A stretch of 64,000 bases of DNA from Henricia sp. BOLD:AAB3569 (lineage: Eukaryota; Echinodermata; Asteroidea; Spinulosida; Echinasteridae): contig JBBELK010000529.1 of assembly GCA_037783545.1 (NCBI GenBank), positions 310,001-374,000 of the forward strand, given 5' to 3'. The notes beneath the pieces were generated by a model. That model was given only the letters and a program-made list of their open reading frames with translations, was not told the origin of the DNA and did not search any database. Both the position numbers and the translations under genes were made by a program. Below, piece by piece: positions 1 through 10,822 of the stretch. Position 1 is the first letter of the stretch. Each line of letters opens with the position of its first letter.

Positions 1-70
1 CCGTATGCATCGTAGTCTTCACGCAGTAGATTTTCAAAATGACCACTTGATTTCGTGTTTGGAAATAAGA

Positions 71-960
71 ACACAGTGTGAGCATGCGTGACAGACATAC
101 ACAGAGTGGCAAGCATGTACCGGTATACCCAGTATACCTCGTGTACATTTACTGATATATCATGCACTCGGCGTGACATGCACCTAACGTGACAGATACC
201 AAGCGTGAGAGGTACTCGGCGTGACAATTAACCCAGTGTAACAAGTTATTATATACACAGTGTGAGCATGCGTGACAGACATACACAGAGTGGCAAGCAT
301 GTACCGGTATACCCAGTATACCTCGTGTACATTTACTGATATATCATGCACTCGGCGTGACATGCACCTAACGTGACAGATACCAAGCGTGAGAGGTACT
401 CAGCGTGACAATTAACCCAGTGTAACAAGTTATTATATACACAGTGTGATAAGTATCTGCCATAACATACTGACGTGTCACGCACTCCGCAGGACATGCA
501 CCCAACGTCACATATACCAAGCGTGACAGGTACTCATCGTGACAATTAACACAGTGTGACACGTTTATATACCCAGTGTGATAAGTTCCTGCCGTAACAC
601 TAATGTCGTGCCATGCACTCAGCGTGGCATGCAGCTAACTTGACAGATACCAAGCGTGAGAGGTACTCAGCGTGACAACTAATCCGGCGTGACACTAAGC
701 GTGACATGTACCCAACGTGACAGATACCAAGCGTGACAGCTAACTCAGCCAGACACGTTTATATACCAGTGTGATAAGTGCCTGCCGTATAGCATTAATG
801 ACGTGTCATGCTCTCGGCATGACGCGCAGCTAACGTGACAGATACTAAGCGTGATGGGTACTCAGCGTGACAACTAACTCAGTGTGACAAGTTTATATAC
901 CCAGTGTGAAGAGTACCTGTCGTAAAATGACTGGTGTGACAATACTACAATATGTCACAA
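71..960. repeat. GTGACA minisatellite with higher-order units
   Basis: The stretch is built from short variants of a GCGTGACA-(N)-TACCCA type motif recurring every 15-20 bases. At its left end are two almost identical 184-base higher-order units (starting at 71 and 255; a third begins at 439 and diverges), followed by degenerate units near 571, 761 and 900. Small frames inside it are by-products of the periodicity. Bases 1-70 are not part of the array. I see no gene here. Confidence 0.9.
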
Positions 961-1034
961 ATATCAAACGTAGCAGGTAACATGTGTGACGAGTACTCTG
1001 CAAGGCAGATACCATGAATGGCATGTACCGTAAT

Positions 1035-1169
1035 TGACCCTTTCTACCGGCGGCCATGACAGGGGGCAGGTTTTCATATTTAAACGATGTGACAATAGAT
1101 CCACAAAGTGGATGACGCACAGTGACAGGGCGACTTCCCCCTGCCATGGCCACCCTTGCAAAGGGTCTA
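1035..1169. mobile_element. MITE-like element, family R-A, copy 1
   Basis: Terminal inverted repeats are visible: left GACCCTTTCTACCGGCGGCC, right GGCCACCCTTGCAAAGGGTC. The inside contains a TTTCATATTTAAA stretch and GATCCACAAAGTGGATG. Other copies lie at 8658-8711 (one end only), 18946-19090 and 45607-45745. It has no coding capacity, so it is a non-autonomous DNA element by structure. Confidence 0.8.
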
Positions 1170-1861
1170 CAAGCTGTTCAAAGTGATGAAAGCTATACAT
1201 GCGTGATAAGATCACTGCGTAAGATTAACCGAGGGTAGAGGTTTCCAAATGTCATTGCAAACGGCGCCAAGTTATAGAAAAGTGACAATATTACTTTTGG
1301 CGGCATAAAATAGCAAAAGACTAGTGAATTATATAGCATGTATAACCGGACGTAAAAATAGTCCTAACATAAATTTGGAGTGGTCCTTTTATCGGCCAGA
1401 ATGGCTCACGGCCGTTTGGAGCATGCAATGTTTGCGAAGCCTTGGAGAGTATTAAACGAAAACGACTAAAAGGAGGAAAATTGCGCTTATCCATTGTTAG
1501 CCCGTTTCCCAGAAGAGACGAAGACGATGCAAGAGTAGATCAGACAAGACATGAAAACTCGAAGATTAAAGGGAATTGGAAATGAAGATGAGGGTTTTAG
1601 ACAAAGATGACAAAGACGACGGACCTAGGGGATAAAGCCACAATTTCCATGAGTGTTTTCAGTTTGCTGTGAGACAAAACGAAAGACGTCGACCTCGAGT
1701 GGGTTTTGTGAATGACAGAGAAGCGGAGATCGTAATGATAAAAATCGAATATTGTGTCCTTTCAAGTCGTGGTGATCGAGATACGGGGGCTTCCGTATAA
1801 AAATCCGCCATTTTTAGAGGCACTGCGCGCGTGGAAGCGAATGCATTGGAGATAGATTGTA
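1170..1861. other. no gene or repeat recognised
   Basis: This is moderately AT-rich, purine-rich plus-strand sequence around 1500-1700. No frame has splice-site support and nothing here recurs elsewhere in the window. Confidence 0.5.
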
Positions 1862-2309
1862 TAGGATTGGGAAACTGCTATGCTACAAACGACGTTATCT
1901 CCATGTGGGATTGAGGATGTGTATGATACAATCCTACCTATGTATAAGTCAGCTCAGTACCTCATCCACGTTCCGAGAAAACAATGAAAACTGTGTCCAT
2001 GTTTCCAAGAAATTGTGCAAGGCCGCTGTCGTATTTAGGCTGGTTCCTTGGCTGTACTGTACAGAAAACAGACCCATAATATACCACGTTACCAAGCGAC
2101 CTATAGTTTTATGCACACGAGGTCGCCCTTGTAATAAAATGCGTGTGCACAAGCATTTTCAAAAAATCATCTTTGTTTTCTTGTAAAAATAAATCATTGC
2201 ATTGGAGGAATCATTGCATTGGACAGTTGGAACCACTTCTATCTTCCATGTAAGTAAGGTTTTTGTCAAACGGTTGAATTAAATTTTGTGACATTGCAAA
2301 TCACGTACA
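1862..2309 (+). repeat. dispersed repeat R-B, long copy
   Basis: This is one of the most complete copies of a roughly 420-base family. In order it holds a GATTGGGAAACTG start, a GTTATCTCCATGTG-GATTGAGGATGTGT block, a CCGAGAAAACAATGAAAACT block, a GCGTGTGCACAAGCA block, and a CATTGGACAGTTGGAACC end. Other copies: 7525-7712, 20776-21034, 28942-29905, 33370-33790, 38925-39375, 41748-42045 and 49568-49810. The 109-codon frame across it is not conserved between copies and is not a gene. Confidence 0.85.
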
Positions 2310-2625
2310 CGGAATTTGAAGCCCAGTACATCATTTGCAGTTACTCACAATTTTTACAACAAAGTTGACAACAAAAACCCGATTTTGTTTTCTCGTGTAA
2401 AATTGTACCTTTGTGTGAGAAATTGCCAACTGGAGGTGCTTTTTTGTTTTAACAAAAATCGTTTGCAAATGATTTTTTACCATTCATTCAACACAGAAAC
2501 TATGCCTGGATTTTTAACGGTTTTCTGAAGTATTATGCATCTCTGTATAGCTGAAATTTCTACAAGGCAGTTCATCATTCAACATTATTATTTAGTTACG
2601 TGAAGTTGTTCCTGTTTTCAAACGC
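2310..2625 (+). repeat. dispersed repeat R-C, copy 1
   Basis: Hallmarks of the roughly 330-base family are present in order: CATCATTTGCAGTTA, a GTTGACA-AAAACCCGA block, GTGTAAAATTGTACC, AAATTGCCAACTGGAGG, TTTTACCATTCATTCAACAC, and TTTCTACAAGGCAGTT. It abuts the R-B copy on its left. About a dozen copies occur in the window in both orientations. No terminal inverted repeat or coding capacity is evident, so the class is unknown. Confidence 0.85.
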
Positions 2626-4924
2626 ACATAATGATGATTTATGACTTCCCTCGATTGTACATTTTGCCTTCCCTGCGACGTTTCCTGGAATTCGCAGTAA
2701 ACGGCATCTGCTCTCGTTAGCAACATTTCCCAAGGGCGGATTTCCACGTATACGAGGCACGTAAAATGCATCTATCGGGCGACAGTCATGTCACAGCCGA
2801 TACACCGTCTAGCCCCGCACTATATTATTATATTCCGAGGGAAATAATAAGATAAACAACCGGTGGACTTGCAAATATTAATCTTTTCGTCCTTTGCTGT
2901 GGCTGTACTTGGGCTTTACATAGCCTGGGAAAACATGCGAATTACTCAAAAGCAACAAAATATTTGATGTGTTGTGTAATGTGTGGCCTTAAAAACCAGG
3001 CTTGCGTGTGTGCAAAGAAAAGGCGGGAACGACCGGTTACCTTGTTCGAAATATCGGGATATCGAATATCCAATTATTTCGACCTCCTGAAATATTCAGT
3101 AGGATCTGATCAATGTAGTTGGGAACGTGTGCTCACCAAGACAGTGTAAACCTTTCGTGAGAGATATTAATAAGTTAATCTTTGTACGATCAGGGGGTGA
3201 ATTTTCCTACAATTAAATTCTTTTCTCAAAAAATCGAACAAATAACTTAAAGTTGTAGTTTTAAGAAGACATCTTAAAGATAGAGTACACTGTTAAAAAC
3301 GGCATTATTTCCACTCATAATTAATAGCCTATGTCGAGAAAACTGCCTTGTAGAAATCTCAGCCACATGATGCATACCTCAGAAAACTTGAAATGTCATG
3401 TTCGTTTAGCCTGGTAATCCCACACTGTGTTAGCAGAGGATTAGATTTTCATCAAGTCACAACAAATTGGATTTTAATTAAATTCAGGGGAATTTTTGGT
3501 TAGATGATATTACCGCACGCGTTCGGTGGAACCTCTGACGTCACGGCATACACACGAACATAAACATAGGTGGACTGCATTTGGTGCGTTCGACGAGCTC
3601 CCTCGAGTTAGCCTCAACCTGGGGATGATTGTGCAAGGTACGACCAGTCAGGGAGACTGGAGCGAGGATAAACACATATCCACCCGTGTAAGCTAATCAA
3701 ACGCTACTATTAAATGACGTGCGGCACTCTCATCCAAATTTATGCAAAACAAGAATCACGCATAACACATTCTATTAGGTATTCGGCCGTTTTGCAGCGA
3801 GTTCATGTACTCCGTATAGTAAAGATATACAGTTCCGTATAATTTAATTAGCCATACGGATATATTGAACTTATAAGTCTTTTATACCCGGTTACATGCG
3901 CCGTAAGTGCATTCCTTCTTGTGTTACTGGAGCGTGTATGATATTTAAATCGTATAAAAATATATTAATTTGATTAATTCACTCGAAAAAATTTGTTAAG
4001 GTACAGAAAATCAATAGCACAGAATTGTGTTTTCCACTTGCACTTTTTATTCCCATTCAAAAGAACGACGTTTATGAAAACTTCTACTTCCATTTGAGTA
4101 AGTTTTTGCTCACTGTTTTATGCGGCGGCTGCTTATACACGGATAAGCGAGTGAAGCATAATTCGCGAGCACGAGTTAGCCGGCCGGAGCTCCGCGGTCC
4201 CCAACGGCATATACCGTCTGCCGTCTGCATTGCCCTACATTTCGCCTCGGATCGCCCTGGCGAGGGGATTACGATACACCTCGCTGTCAGGGGACTGAAA
4301 GGGGGATTTGAGGGATGAATTCCCCGGAAATGGATACTGTATACCGAGAGATTTGACGAAGCGGCCAGAGAATGTCCATTGTAGGATTTCAATCGGGTAA
4401 TGCGACTTACTGCAGAGGTGCCTTGTACATGTATGATGAAGTTATGCCGTGCGCAAAAGAAAATATATCATCCCTTGTACGCGTATACATGGCGTGCAAT
4501 TTTTTTCGGAAACTTGGCATTTTTAGATATTTTAGATGTTTGTCATGAAACGTTTGATAACAAAAAAAAAGGGATTGGTAGATATGTGATTATGCTCACA
4601 ACTGTTACTTTTAATATAGGCTACAGGCATTGTATTAGGCATTAAATATCACCTTCGAATTTTTTTGCACACCACTGTACATTGTCTATCTCTCTCGAAA
4701 TTAAGACGAAATATTAAAAAATGTGCCTTACAAAGACACTTGCATAGCCTATTTCATAATCCAAAGTATTTTTGCGCAATAAAGATTTGTTAAAACTAAT
4801 ACATTAATATCAAAATTTACATTTAAAACGTAATTTTCATTAAATACAAATGTGAACTAAATAACTTCCACCTACAAAAGTCCTTGAAGAAATATACACG
4901 AATCCGGTAGCTAAGGACTCCTTC
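2626..4924. other. no gene recognised; one R-C fragment inside
   Basis: Bases 3300-3410 are a degraded minus-orientation R-C end (TGCCTTGTAGAAATCTCAGCC). A perfect TGACGTCA lies at 3536. A GC-richer patch at 4120-4320 has overlapping frames on both strands but no splice sites or recognisable protein. The rest is AT-rich unassigned DNA. Confidence 0.5.
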
Positions 4925-5127
4925 CCTGCGCGCCCGCCATAACTGGGGGTTCATCCAGTGTCATGAAGTGTGCGTTCTGTGTTGTTGTTAAAATTGAATA
5001 GTGTACAACGCGCCCCCTTTGTATGCCGAGGCTTCAACAAAGAATGCACAAATTGTTCTAAGTGACAACGTAATGTAACGTACAGTTCATGGCACTGGAT
5101 GGGCCCCCAGTTGTGGCGGGCGTACAG
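4925..5127. mobile_element. foldback MITE-like element
   Basis: The left arm (CCCGCCATAACTGGGGGTTC, then ATCCAGTGTCATGAA) is inverted at the right (TTCATGGCACTGGATGGG, then CCCCCAGTTGTGGCGGGC). Arms are about 45 bases around a roughly 100-base centre. No second copy was noticed. Confidence 0.7.
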
Positions 5128-5130
5128 AGA

Positions 5131-6475
5131 ACAGGTCCTCGGCTCTCGGATTGGTGTATAGATCGTATAGATCGCACAATGTATTTGCATCTCAATGAAC
5201 TCAGTCGCAATTACGCGCGAAAAGTAAGCTCAGTATGAAACCAGCATGATCATGTAAACTGTCTTTAGATGTGACTGGACACTTTGTGTGGGACACAAAT
5301 TTGGTTTAAATCCCGCAAAGCAGAATGATTCTCTACCCTCGTTCATGCTCTGAATACATCGTCTCCAGTCACGGTGCAAACAGGCTCCTTAATGTATAAC
5401 CATTCAGACATTACATGACAAGGTGACACCCCTGAAGCCTCGAGTGCCGTTGACTGCATGTCACTCCGAATTCGATACTTCCTCCATATACACCGTGCAC
5501 TGAGAAACAAGCACATTACTTCGACCCGATGCTTCATGTGACACAATCGTTGATGCAGTTTGACTCGAGCCTGCTATTTGATTTGACAGGACGGGACATG
5601 TTTACGCCATTAAGGGAGACATCACACTCAGTCAATATTCGGTTGAGGCTATACATCAATTCAGAAACTAAGCAGCAAGTTCGAAAAACGACCATGGGTA
5701 GCTCGCATAACAATGTGTATGTCTTAGTATTTTTGGCAGTGGCGTCGCCGGGAGAGGGAAGGGAGGGAGAAGAATGGGGAAGGGAGGGAGAAGAATGGGG
5801 GCTGGAGGGAGCACGTGCCTCCATCCGAAAATAAGAGTTTCATGCCCCATGTGCTCCCTTGTACCCTCAAATGAGATTTGAGGTTTGAAAAAGTTTGTAA
5901 CCTGCCTTGGACAGATTCAGTGTGCCCCCTCCAAAGTGTTGTATACCATCCCTTTGTTCCCCCTCCCCCACTTTGTCAACGCTGGGGTTTTTTCCTATGT
6001 TAATTTGCTTGTTTTCCTTTCGGCATTTGGCATAAGGGTCATTCCATAAAAACGGGACACAGTGTCCCCCTTACGTCGTGACACTTCTGGAGTTGATTTT
6101 TTTGGGTATAATTACCGGACTTCAGAGAACGATCACCCTCCGCATATGAAGAATATAACGGTCTCATGAATCGACACCACATTTATCTGTTGATATTACC
6201 CAAAACATAATGAGAACGGTTCAATAAACTAGTGCGATCTTCTAAATGCAAGTGTGAAATTTTAAAACTTTCGCTCAAAATTTGAATCGATAAAGTCCAG
6301 GTCCTACATCAGCTGGGTAAAATCAGCAACTATCTTTTCTAGAAAGAAACTGGTCAAAAAGACTTGAAATGTAATCGAAAGAGTTGAAAAATGCCTTGCA
6401 GTCCCTCCTTATACGTCGTGAAAAATTTTCTGGAATATTTTCAGGACTATAATACCAAGACATGTCTAACAGTTT
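5131..6475. other. no gene recognised; GA-rich repeat and a truncated element end
   Basis: Bases 5752-5812 hold a purine-rich minisatellite (GGGAGGGAGAAGAATGGG units). Near 6029, GGGTCATTCCATAAAAACGG resembles the termini of the element at 61982-62579. An open frame around 5529-5834 is discussed under rejected items. Confidence 0.5.
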
Positions 6476-6567
6476 CACTATGAGCAACTAACAATGGAAA
6501 TTAGGCACACACCATTGTTTTAAAAAACTAGTTTGTGCCCAATTTCCATTGTTAGTTGCTCATAGTG
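6476..6567. repeat. near-perfect hairpin (about 34-bp arms)
   Basis: The left arm CACTATGAGCAACTAACAAT continues as GGAAATTAGGCACACA. It is mirrored at 6534-6567 by TGTGCCCAATTTCC followed by ATTGTTAGTTGCTCATAGTG. The loop is about 24 bases. The size would suit a small-RNA precursor or the remains of a foldback element; the sequence alone does not decide. Confidence 0.75.
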
Positions 6568-7524
6568 TTTGTAAATATTCTACATTATTTAGAAATTGCA
6601 CAGAAATTTCTTTTAAAAATGTTGTTAACTTGAAAAGGCCATTTTTACAAATGTCACACTTTGGCTTCTGTTTTTATGTTTTATAAGCAAACCATCTAAA
6701 ATATCTTGGGAGACTCGCATGTGATAAAATAGTTCTGCTGATAATTATTCCAATTTGTATGAATTTTATTCATACAAATATTGATGTTTATGTAGCGAAT
6801 ACTCATTTAGTAATGCCCATTAAACTTCTTATGATGGTCGAAATGTGATTTCCTGGATGATGATTTAGACGTGTTTCCGTGGCAGATGAACAAAAGAAAC
6901 ATCCCAACATGCACATACTAGTACATTGTTGAATCAACGTTACTAATCATATTTTGACGGGTGAAATCTCACATTACGCGACAAATTATGTTTCTAAATT
7001 GGGAATGGTATCCTTGAAGCTCGCGGCGCCACCGGATATCACGTCATTCACGTAATTCGTCACAGAGCATGATTTGACGCTTTGACAGTGTTGAAAAACA
7101 TGTTTTGCTTGCTAATTCAAGAAAACAAAGACTCATTTGTTTTAAATTTCCATTTTTGTTGGCATTTTTGGGGGGAGGGGGTGGTGTTCTTATACATTAA
7201 ATGAGTTGTAACGATTATAGTAACAAACTTGTCAGATATGCTTTATTGCCTCGTCAACCCAAGCGATATATGGGAAGCTGTTAAGGGGAATGCCACAATC
7301 TAACTGCTGATAGGATTGTGCGCCTGACCAGCAGCCACCTAGTTTAAGCACCCTGCAGGGTGGATATGTGCGCTATACAAATCTAATCATTATTATATAT
7401 CATGTGTTACTGTATAGAAAACATTAAAAAATCAAGGCTGAAAAAAAAAGGAAACCTTTTTGTTTAAGTCTTATTTTTAATTTTTTTTGTGTACAATGTA
7501 TATTGGGCCAATTATGTTTCCATG
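6568..7524. other. no gene; possible tail of a retroelement
   Basis: Around 7310-7405 the sequence GTGCGCTATACAAATC followed by an ATTATT-type run looks like the 3' tail seen in many invertebrate non-LTR elements or SINEs. Nothing else here is recognisable. Confidence 0.35.
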
Positions 7525-7712
7525 AGGGCGCCCTTGTAAACAAATATTTAAATTCATCTTCAGTTATCATTATCTTAATTATAAAAAGACATTTCGGGCG
7601 GAAACATTCATGGCATTGGACAGATAGAACCACTTTTATCCATTTCAGTATAAGGTTTTTTTCGATCAAATGATTGGAATTTTTGGACATTGTAAATCCT
7701 GCATACGGGCTT
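7525..7712 (+). repeat. R-B, partial copy
   Basis: The right half of R-B is present: GAGGGCGCCCTTGTAAACAA, then GGCATTGGACAGATAGAACC, ending near a GACATTGTAAATCC block. Bases 7713-8371 to its right hold no recognised feature. Confidence 0.75.
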
Positions 7713-8371
7713 TGCCGAGTGTCTGGTATCACCGTGTTATGAATGGCGTTTGGCCGTTGACAAAGGCCATTTTCTGGAGCATGTTGGTCTTTGCTTAGAT
7801 CACCTTTCGCCGCGAGTGAATGGGCCTTTTAGAAAGGAACTGTGAACGGGTATAAGCGATACGCTTTCTGCTCAGCATAGCTTTGGAAAGGGTAAGGTGT
7901 AAGGCAGTCCTAATCATAAATATTCATGATCCAAGATGGCGGTCTCTGTCCCTGTATAGATAAGGTAAAATATATACAAGTCACTGAAGACAGATTTCCT
8001 ATACGATTGAAAATACAATTTCGTTCCTGTGTTTATATTTTGAGCTATTCTCGATTGACCTCCGGGGTCAACTGGCGAAAGTGACATGTGCGCATGTCCT
8101 ATAAATCCGGGCATGCGCACAGGTGAATATCAAAAATTGGGTGAAAATCACAGAATTGCGAAACGAGCAAACATATAAAGCTAAAAGGGTAGTGCGTAGC
8201 CTACGTGCACATGCATCGCCGCGCCATGCATCATTAATGTGAATAATTATCAAAATATCTTGAACCAAAAGTAAAAATTTACATCTTGAAAACGAACACT
8301 TCAAATTTTCGACAACATCCAGTCTGGACATCATCCAAAATACGATGCTTGTGTTTTAAATCCCAATACAA

Positions 8372-8657
8372 TATTTTCAGTTACCAAAAATTTACTTCAC
8401 GAGTTGACAAGAAAAACCTGACTAAAAGTGTTGATAGCAATGGTAACAAACACCACATGATTTTTGTTCGTGTAAAATGGTACCTTTGTGGTAGAAATTG
8501 CCAACTGAAGGTGTTTTTTAAGTTGTCTGCCAACATTTTTTACCATTCATTCGATACAGAAACCATGCATATGCGACTAAAATTCCTACACGGCAGTTAA
8601 CATTATTCTTCAGTTATGTAATGCGGTTGTTCCTGTTTTTCAATCATGTAATCTGTC
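8372..8657 (+). repeat. R-C, copy 2
   Basis: The R-C blocks appear in order: TTACTTCACGAGTTGACAAG, GATAGCAATGGTAACAAACA, AAATGGTACCTTTGTGG, TTGCCAACTGAAGGTG, and ACCATTCATTCGATAC. It ends in TGTAATCTGTCTTTAAA and runs straight into an R-A end. Confidence 0.85.
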
Positions 8658-8711
8658 TTTAAATATATTATGAAAACCTGCCCCGTCATGGCCACCGGGG
8701 CAAAGGGTCTA
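8658..8711. mobile_element. R-A, one terminus only
   Basis: Only the right part of R-A is present (GAAAACCTGCCCCGTCATGG, then CCACCGGGGCAAAGGGTCTA). It is fused to the end of the R-C copy on the left. Confidence 0.7.
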
Positions 8712-10682
8712 CTGGGTGAGAGATTATGCACACGGTGTTTCACCAAATGAAAACTAAAAACTATATAGGCCTATAAAAAGACCTCTTTTGAAACTGCAAG
8801 AAACCCAAATCTTATATCGCAAATTTAGATCATAAAACACCGCCAATGTCTGTACATGCAGCTAAATAGCTTCCTCCCACCCAGGAAAGATTTACAACAG
8901 AGGAAGGCATAGATTTACCAACAGTCAAGTAGGGTATATGCCTTGGGTTGTAAAATGTGTACGTGCAGCCTCGCGCCTTTCCCCGCGCTTAACCTTTCTA
9001 AAAATCAATACGCAACCTTTGCACGCACCAAATCGTCCACTGCTATTGTAAGCAAAGAAAAGACACATGCCAAAAAAAGAGAGATATTTATATACAGAAA
9101 ACAGGTGCTCTTTTAAATAAATATCAATCATTCCAGTAATGGATATTATATTTCACCAGTTTGTGCATTCGTTATAAATAACACCGTCGAAAAAAGGTAT
9201 TATTGATTGTGAAGCAAAAAGATCACAGTGAGAAAAGTGGTCGTGTGGTGGTTATAGAATAACATAAAAAAACAAATTCCATTGAAATTATTAACACCCG
9301 AAGCGAGTCCTTTTTTACACAAATTGTTTTCCCATATGTCAGTTATACCCGCAGAATTTCAAGTACTAGGTCGTGTCCGAATTCTTGGTAATTTGAAACA
9401 TTCGCTGGTAATCTGAAACGTCCACTGCAAGGAGACAGTTCACTGGTTTTAGTGTAGACCCAATAATCTTAGCAACACACAAATAATGACGCCATCACTT
9501 CAGTACCCTAATACTAAATTTTCCCAAATTTCATTCGTTCGCAAGTACACATCCACAAACAGGTTGAAAGCCAGTTTGTGCTCACTCCACGGCCCGACTG
9601 TTCCCCAAATACATTGTGTATTTCTATAGTTTCACCTATAGAGTAGAGTCAGGAAACCAGACAAAACGTACATTCTTTTCTACCATGCTCCTTGAGCCCT
9701 ACCGGTACCTTGTGTTATCCTAACTGATTCAATCCTGGTATCCAATGTTACATGTTTACCTTTTGGTTTAGGCTCAATGAGTGTACCTGTTTGGGGCTCA
9801 CGCTTAAAAGCTTTGCTTCTCAGTGAGCTCCTCTGCAGTATCCCTAAAGTGTTTATTTTTTTTTATAGTACCTCCAGACTAGATTGAAATATTATTGGTA
9901 CATGTATAAAATTACCAAAGATTTGATACTGTGCAAAAAAAAAAAAAAACTTGAAACCTTGAGTGTAACAATATTGGCTGCAATTCCCAAATCAACCGAT
10001 TTCTGAAAATGGCATCGAAATCCCGTGTTATACAAATCCTTCATTATTTCGCAATCCCAGCTCATTTTGCAAATACATCAATCCTTTATATACATACATT
10101 AGTGTTCATGTATTCAGCAAAGAGGCGATTGTATTGGATTAAAGCCAGATGGCCCAGGTTTCCTTTCCCGCCAATTAAAGTAATATTTTATTAGTTTCCT
10201 CAGTGTGTAACTTTAAAGATAATGTGCCCATGCATGGCAGATTTTAGCAGTTGGTTGATATTAGCGGACTTTGTCATAATAAATTTGACAAAACATCCGA
10301 GGTGTATACATTTAGATTGATGTCCGGGTCCGGATACACGGAAAGCGCATCTATAATTGATATAAATGGTACGCTTAGGCCTATACGATAAACGTATGCG
10401 GCTCAGAAAATTGGGTGGTTGTACCAAATGTGTACATAAGCATAATATTAATGTGAAATTCTCATTATGTTGAGTCAGTTAAAATAACCACGCAAAATGG
10501 TGTTGTAACTACTCTGTTTTGCGATCCGCATGCGTTTCCACGGTACGCGTACTATTTCTAATGGTCCCTATATTATAGCTAATAATTCACGTGGTATTAA
10601 AGTCAATTCATAATCCCTAGGAAACGAGCGAAAAGAGGACAAGAAAAAGTGTTCAGTTTTAGAGGCAGGAGGAAACACTACA
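8712..10682. other. no gene; R-D remnant at 9369-9500
   Basis: The sequence CATTCGCTGGTAATCTGAAACG followed by CACTGGTTTTAGTGTAGACC at about 9400-9465 matches the inside of the R-D element at 28738-28906, without its ends. The remainder is AT-rich and unassigned. Confidence 0.5.
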
Positions 10683-10822
10683 TTAAAGGCACAGGCTCGT
10701 CAGCAATGCGCGCCCGCCAAATTCGTGCTCGAAACACGCAGCTCCATGCCTTTGCTATGGAGCTGCGTATTGCGTGGCAAACATTTGGCGGGTGCGCATT
10801 GCTGACAAGCCTGTGCCTTTAA
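10683..10822. mobile_element. foldback MITE, family R-E, intact
   Basis: This is an imperfect palindrome. It starts TTAAAGGCACAGGCTCGTCA and ends with the inverse (GCTGACAAGCCTGTGCCTTTAA). The middle pairs CACGCAGCTCCATGCCTTTG with CTATGGAGCTGCGTATTGCG. Related copies lie at 40897-41045 (intact) and 40133-40207 (centre missing). The TTAA-type ends are compatible with a TTAA or TA target, which I cannot prove. Confidence 0.8.

Noticed and set aside
71..960. CRISPR-like array
   Set aside because: Repeats are short, degenerate and without unique equal-length spacers; the DNA is eukaryotic.
5529..5834. 101-codon plus and 96-codon minus frames
   Set aside because: The end lies in a GA-rich minisatellite and there is no splice or family support.
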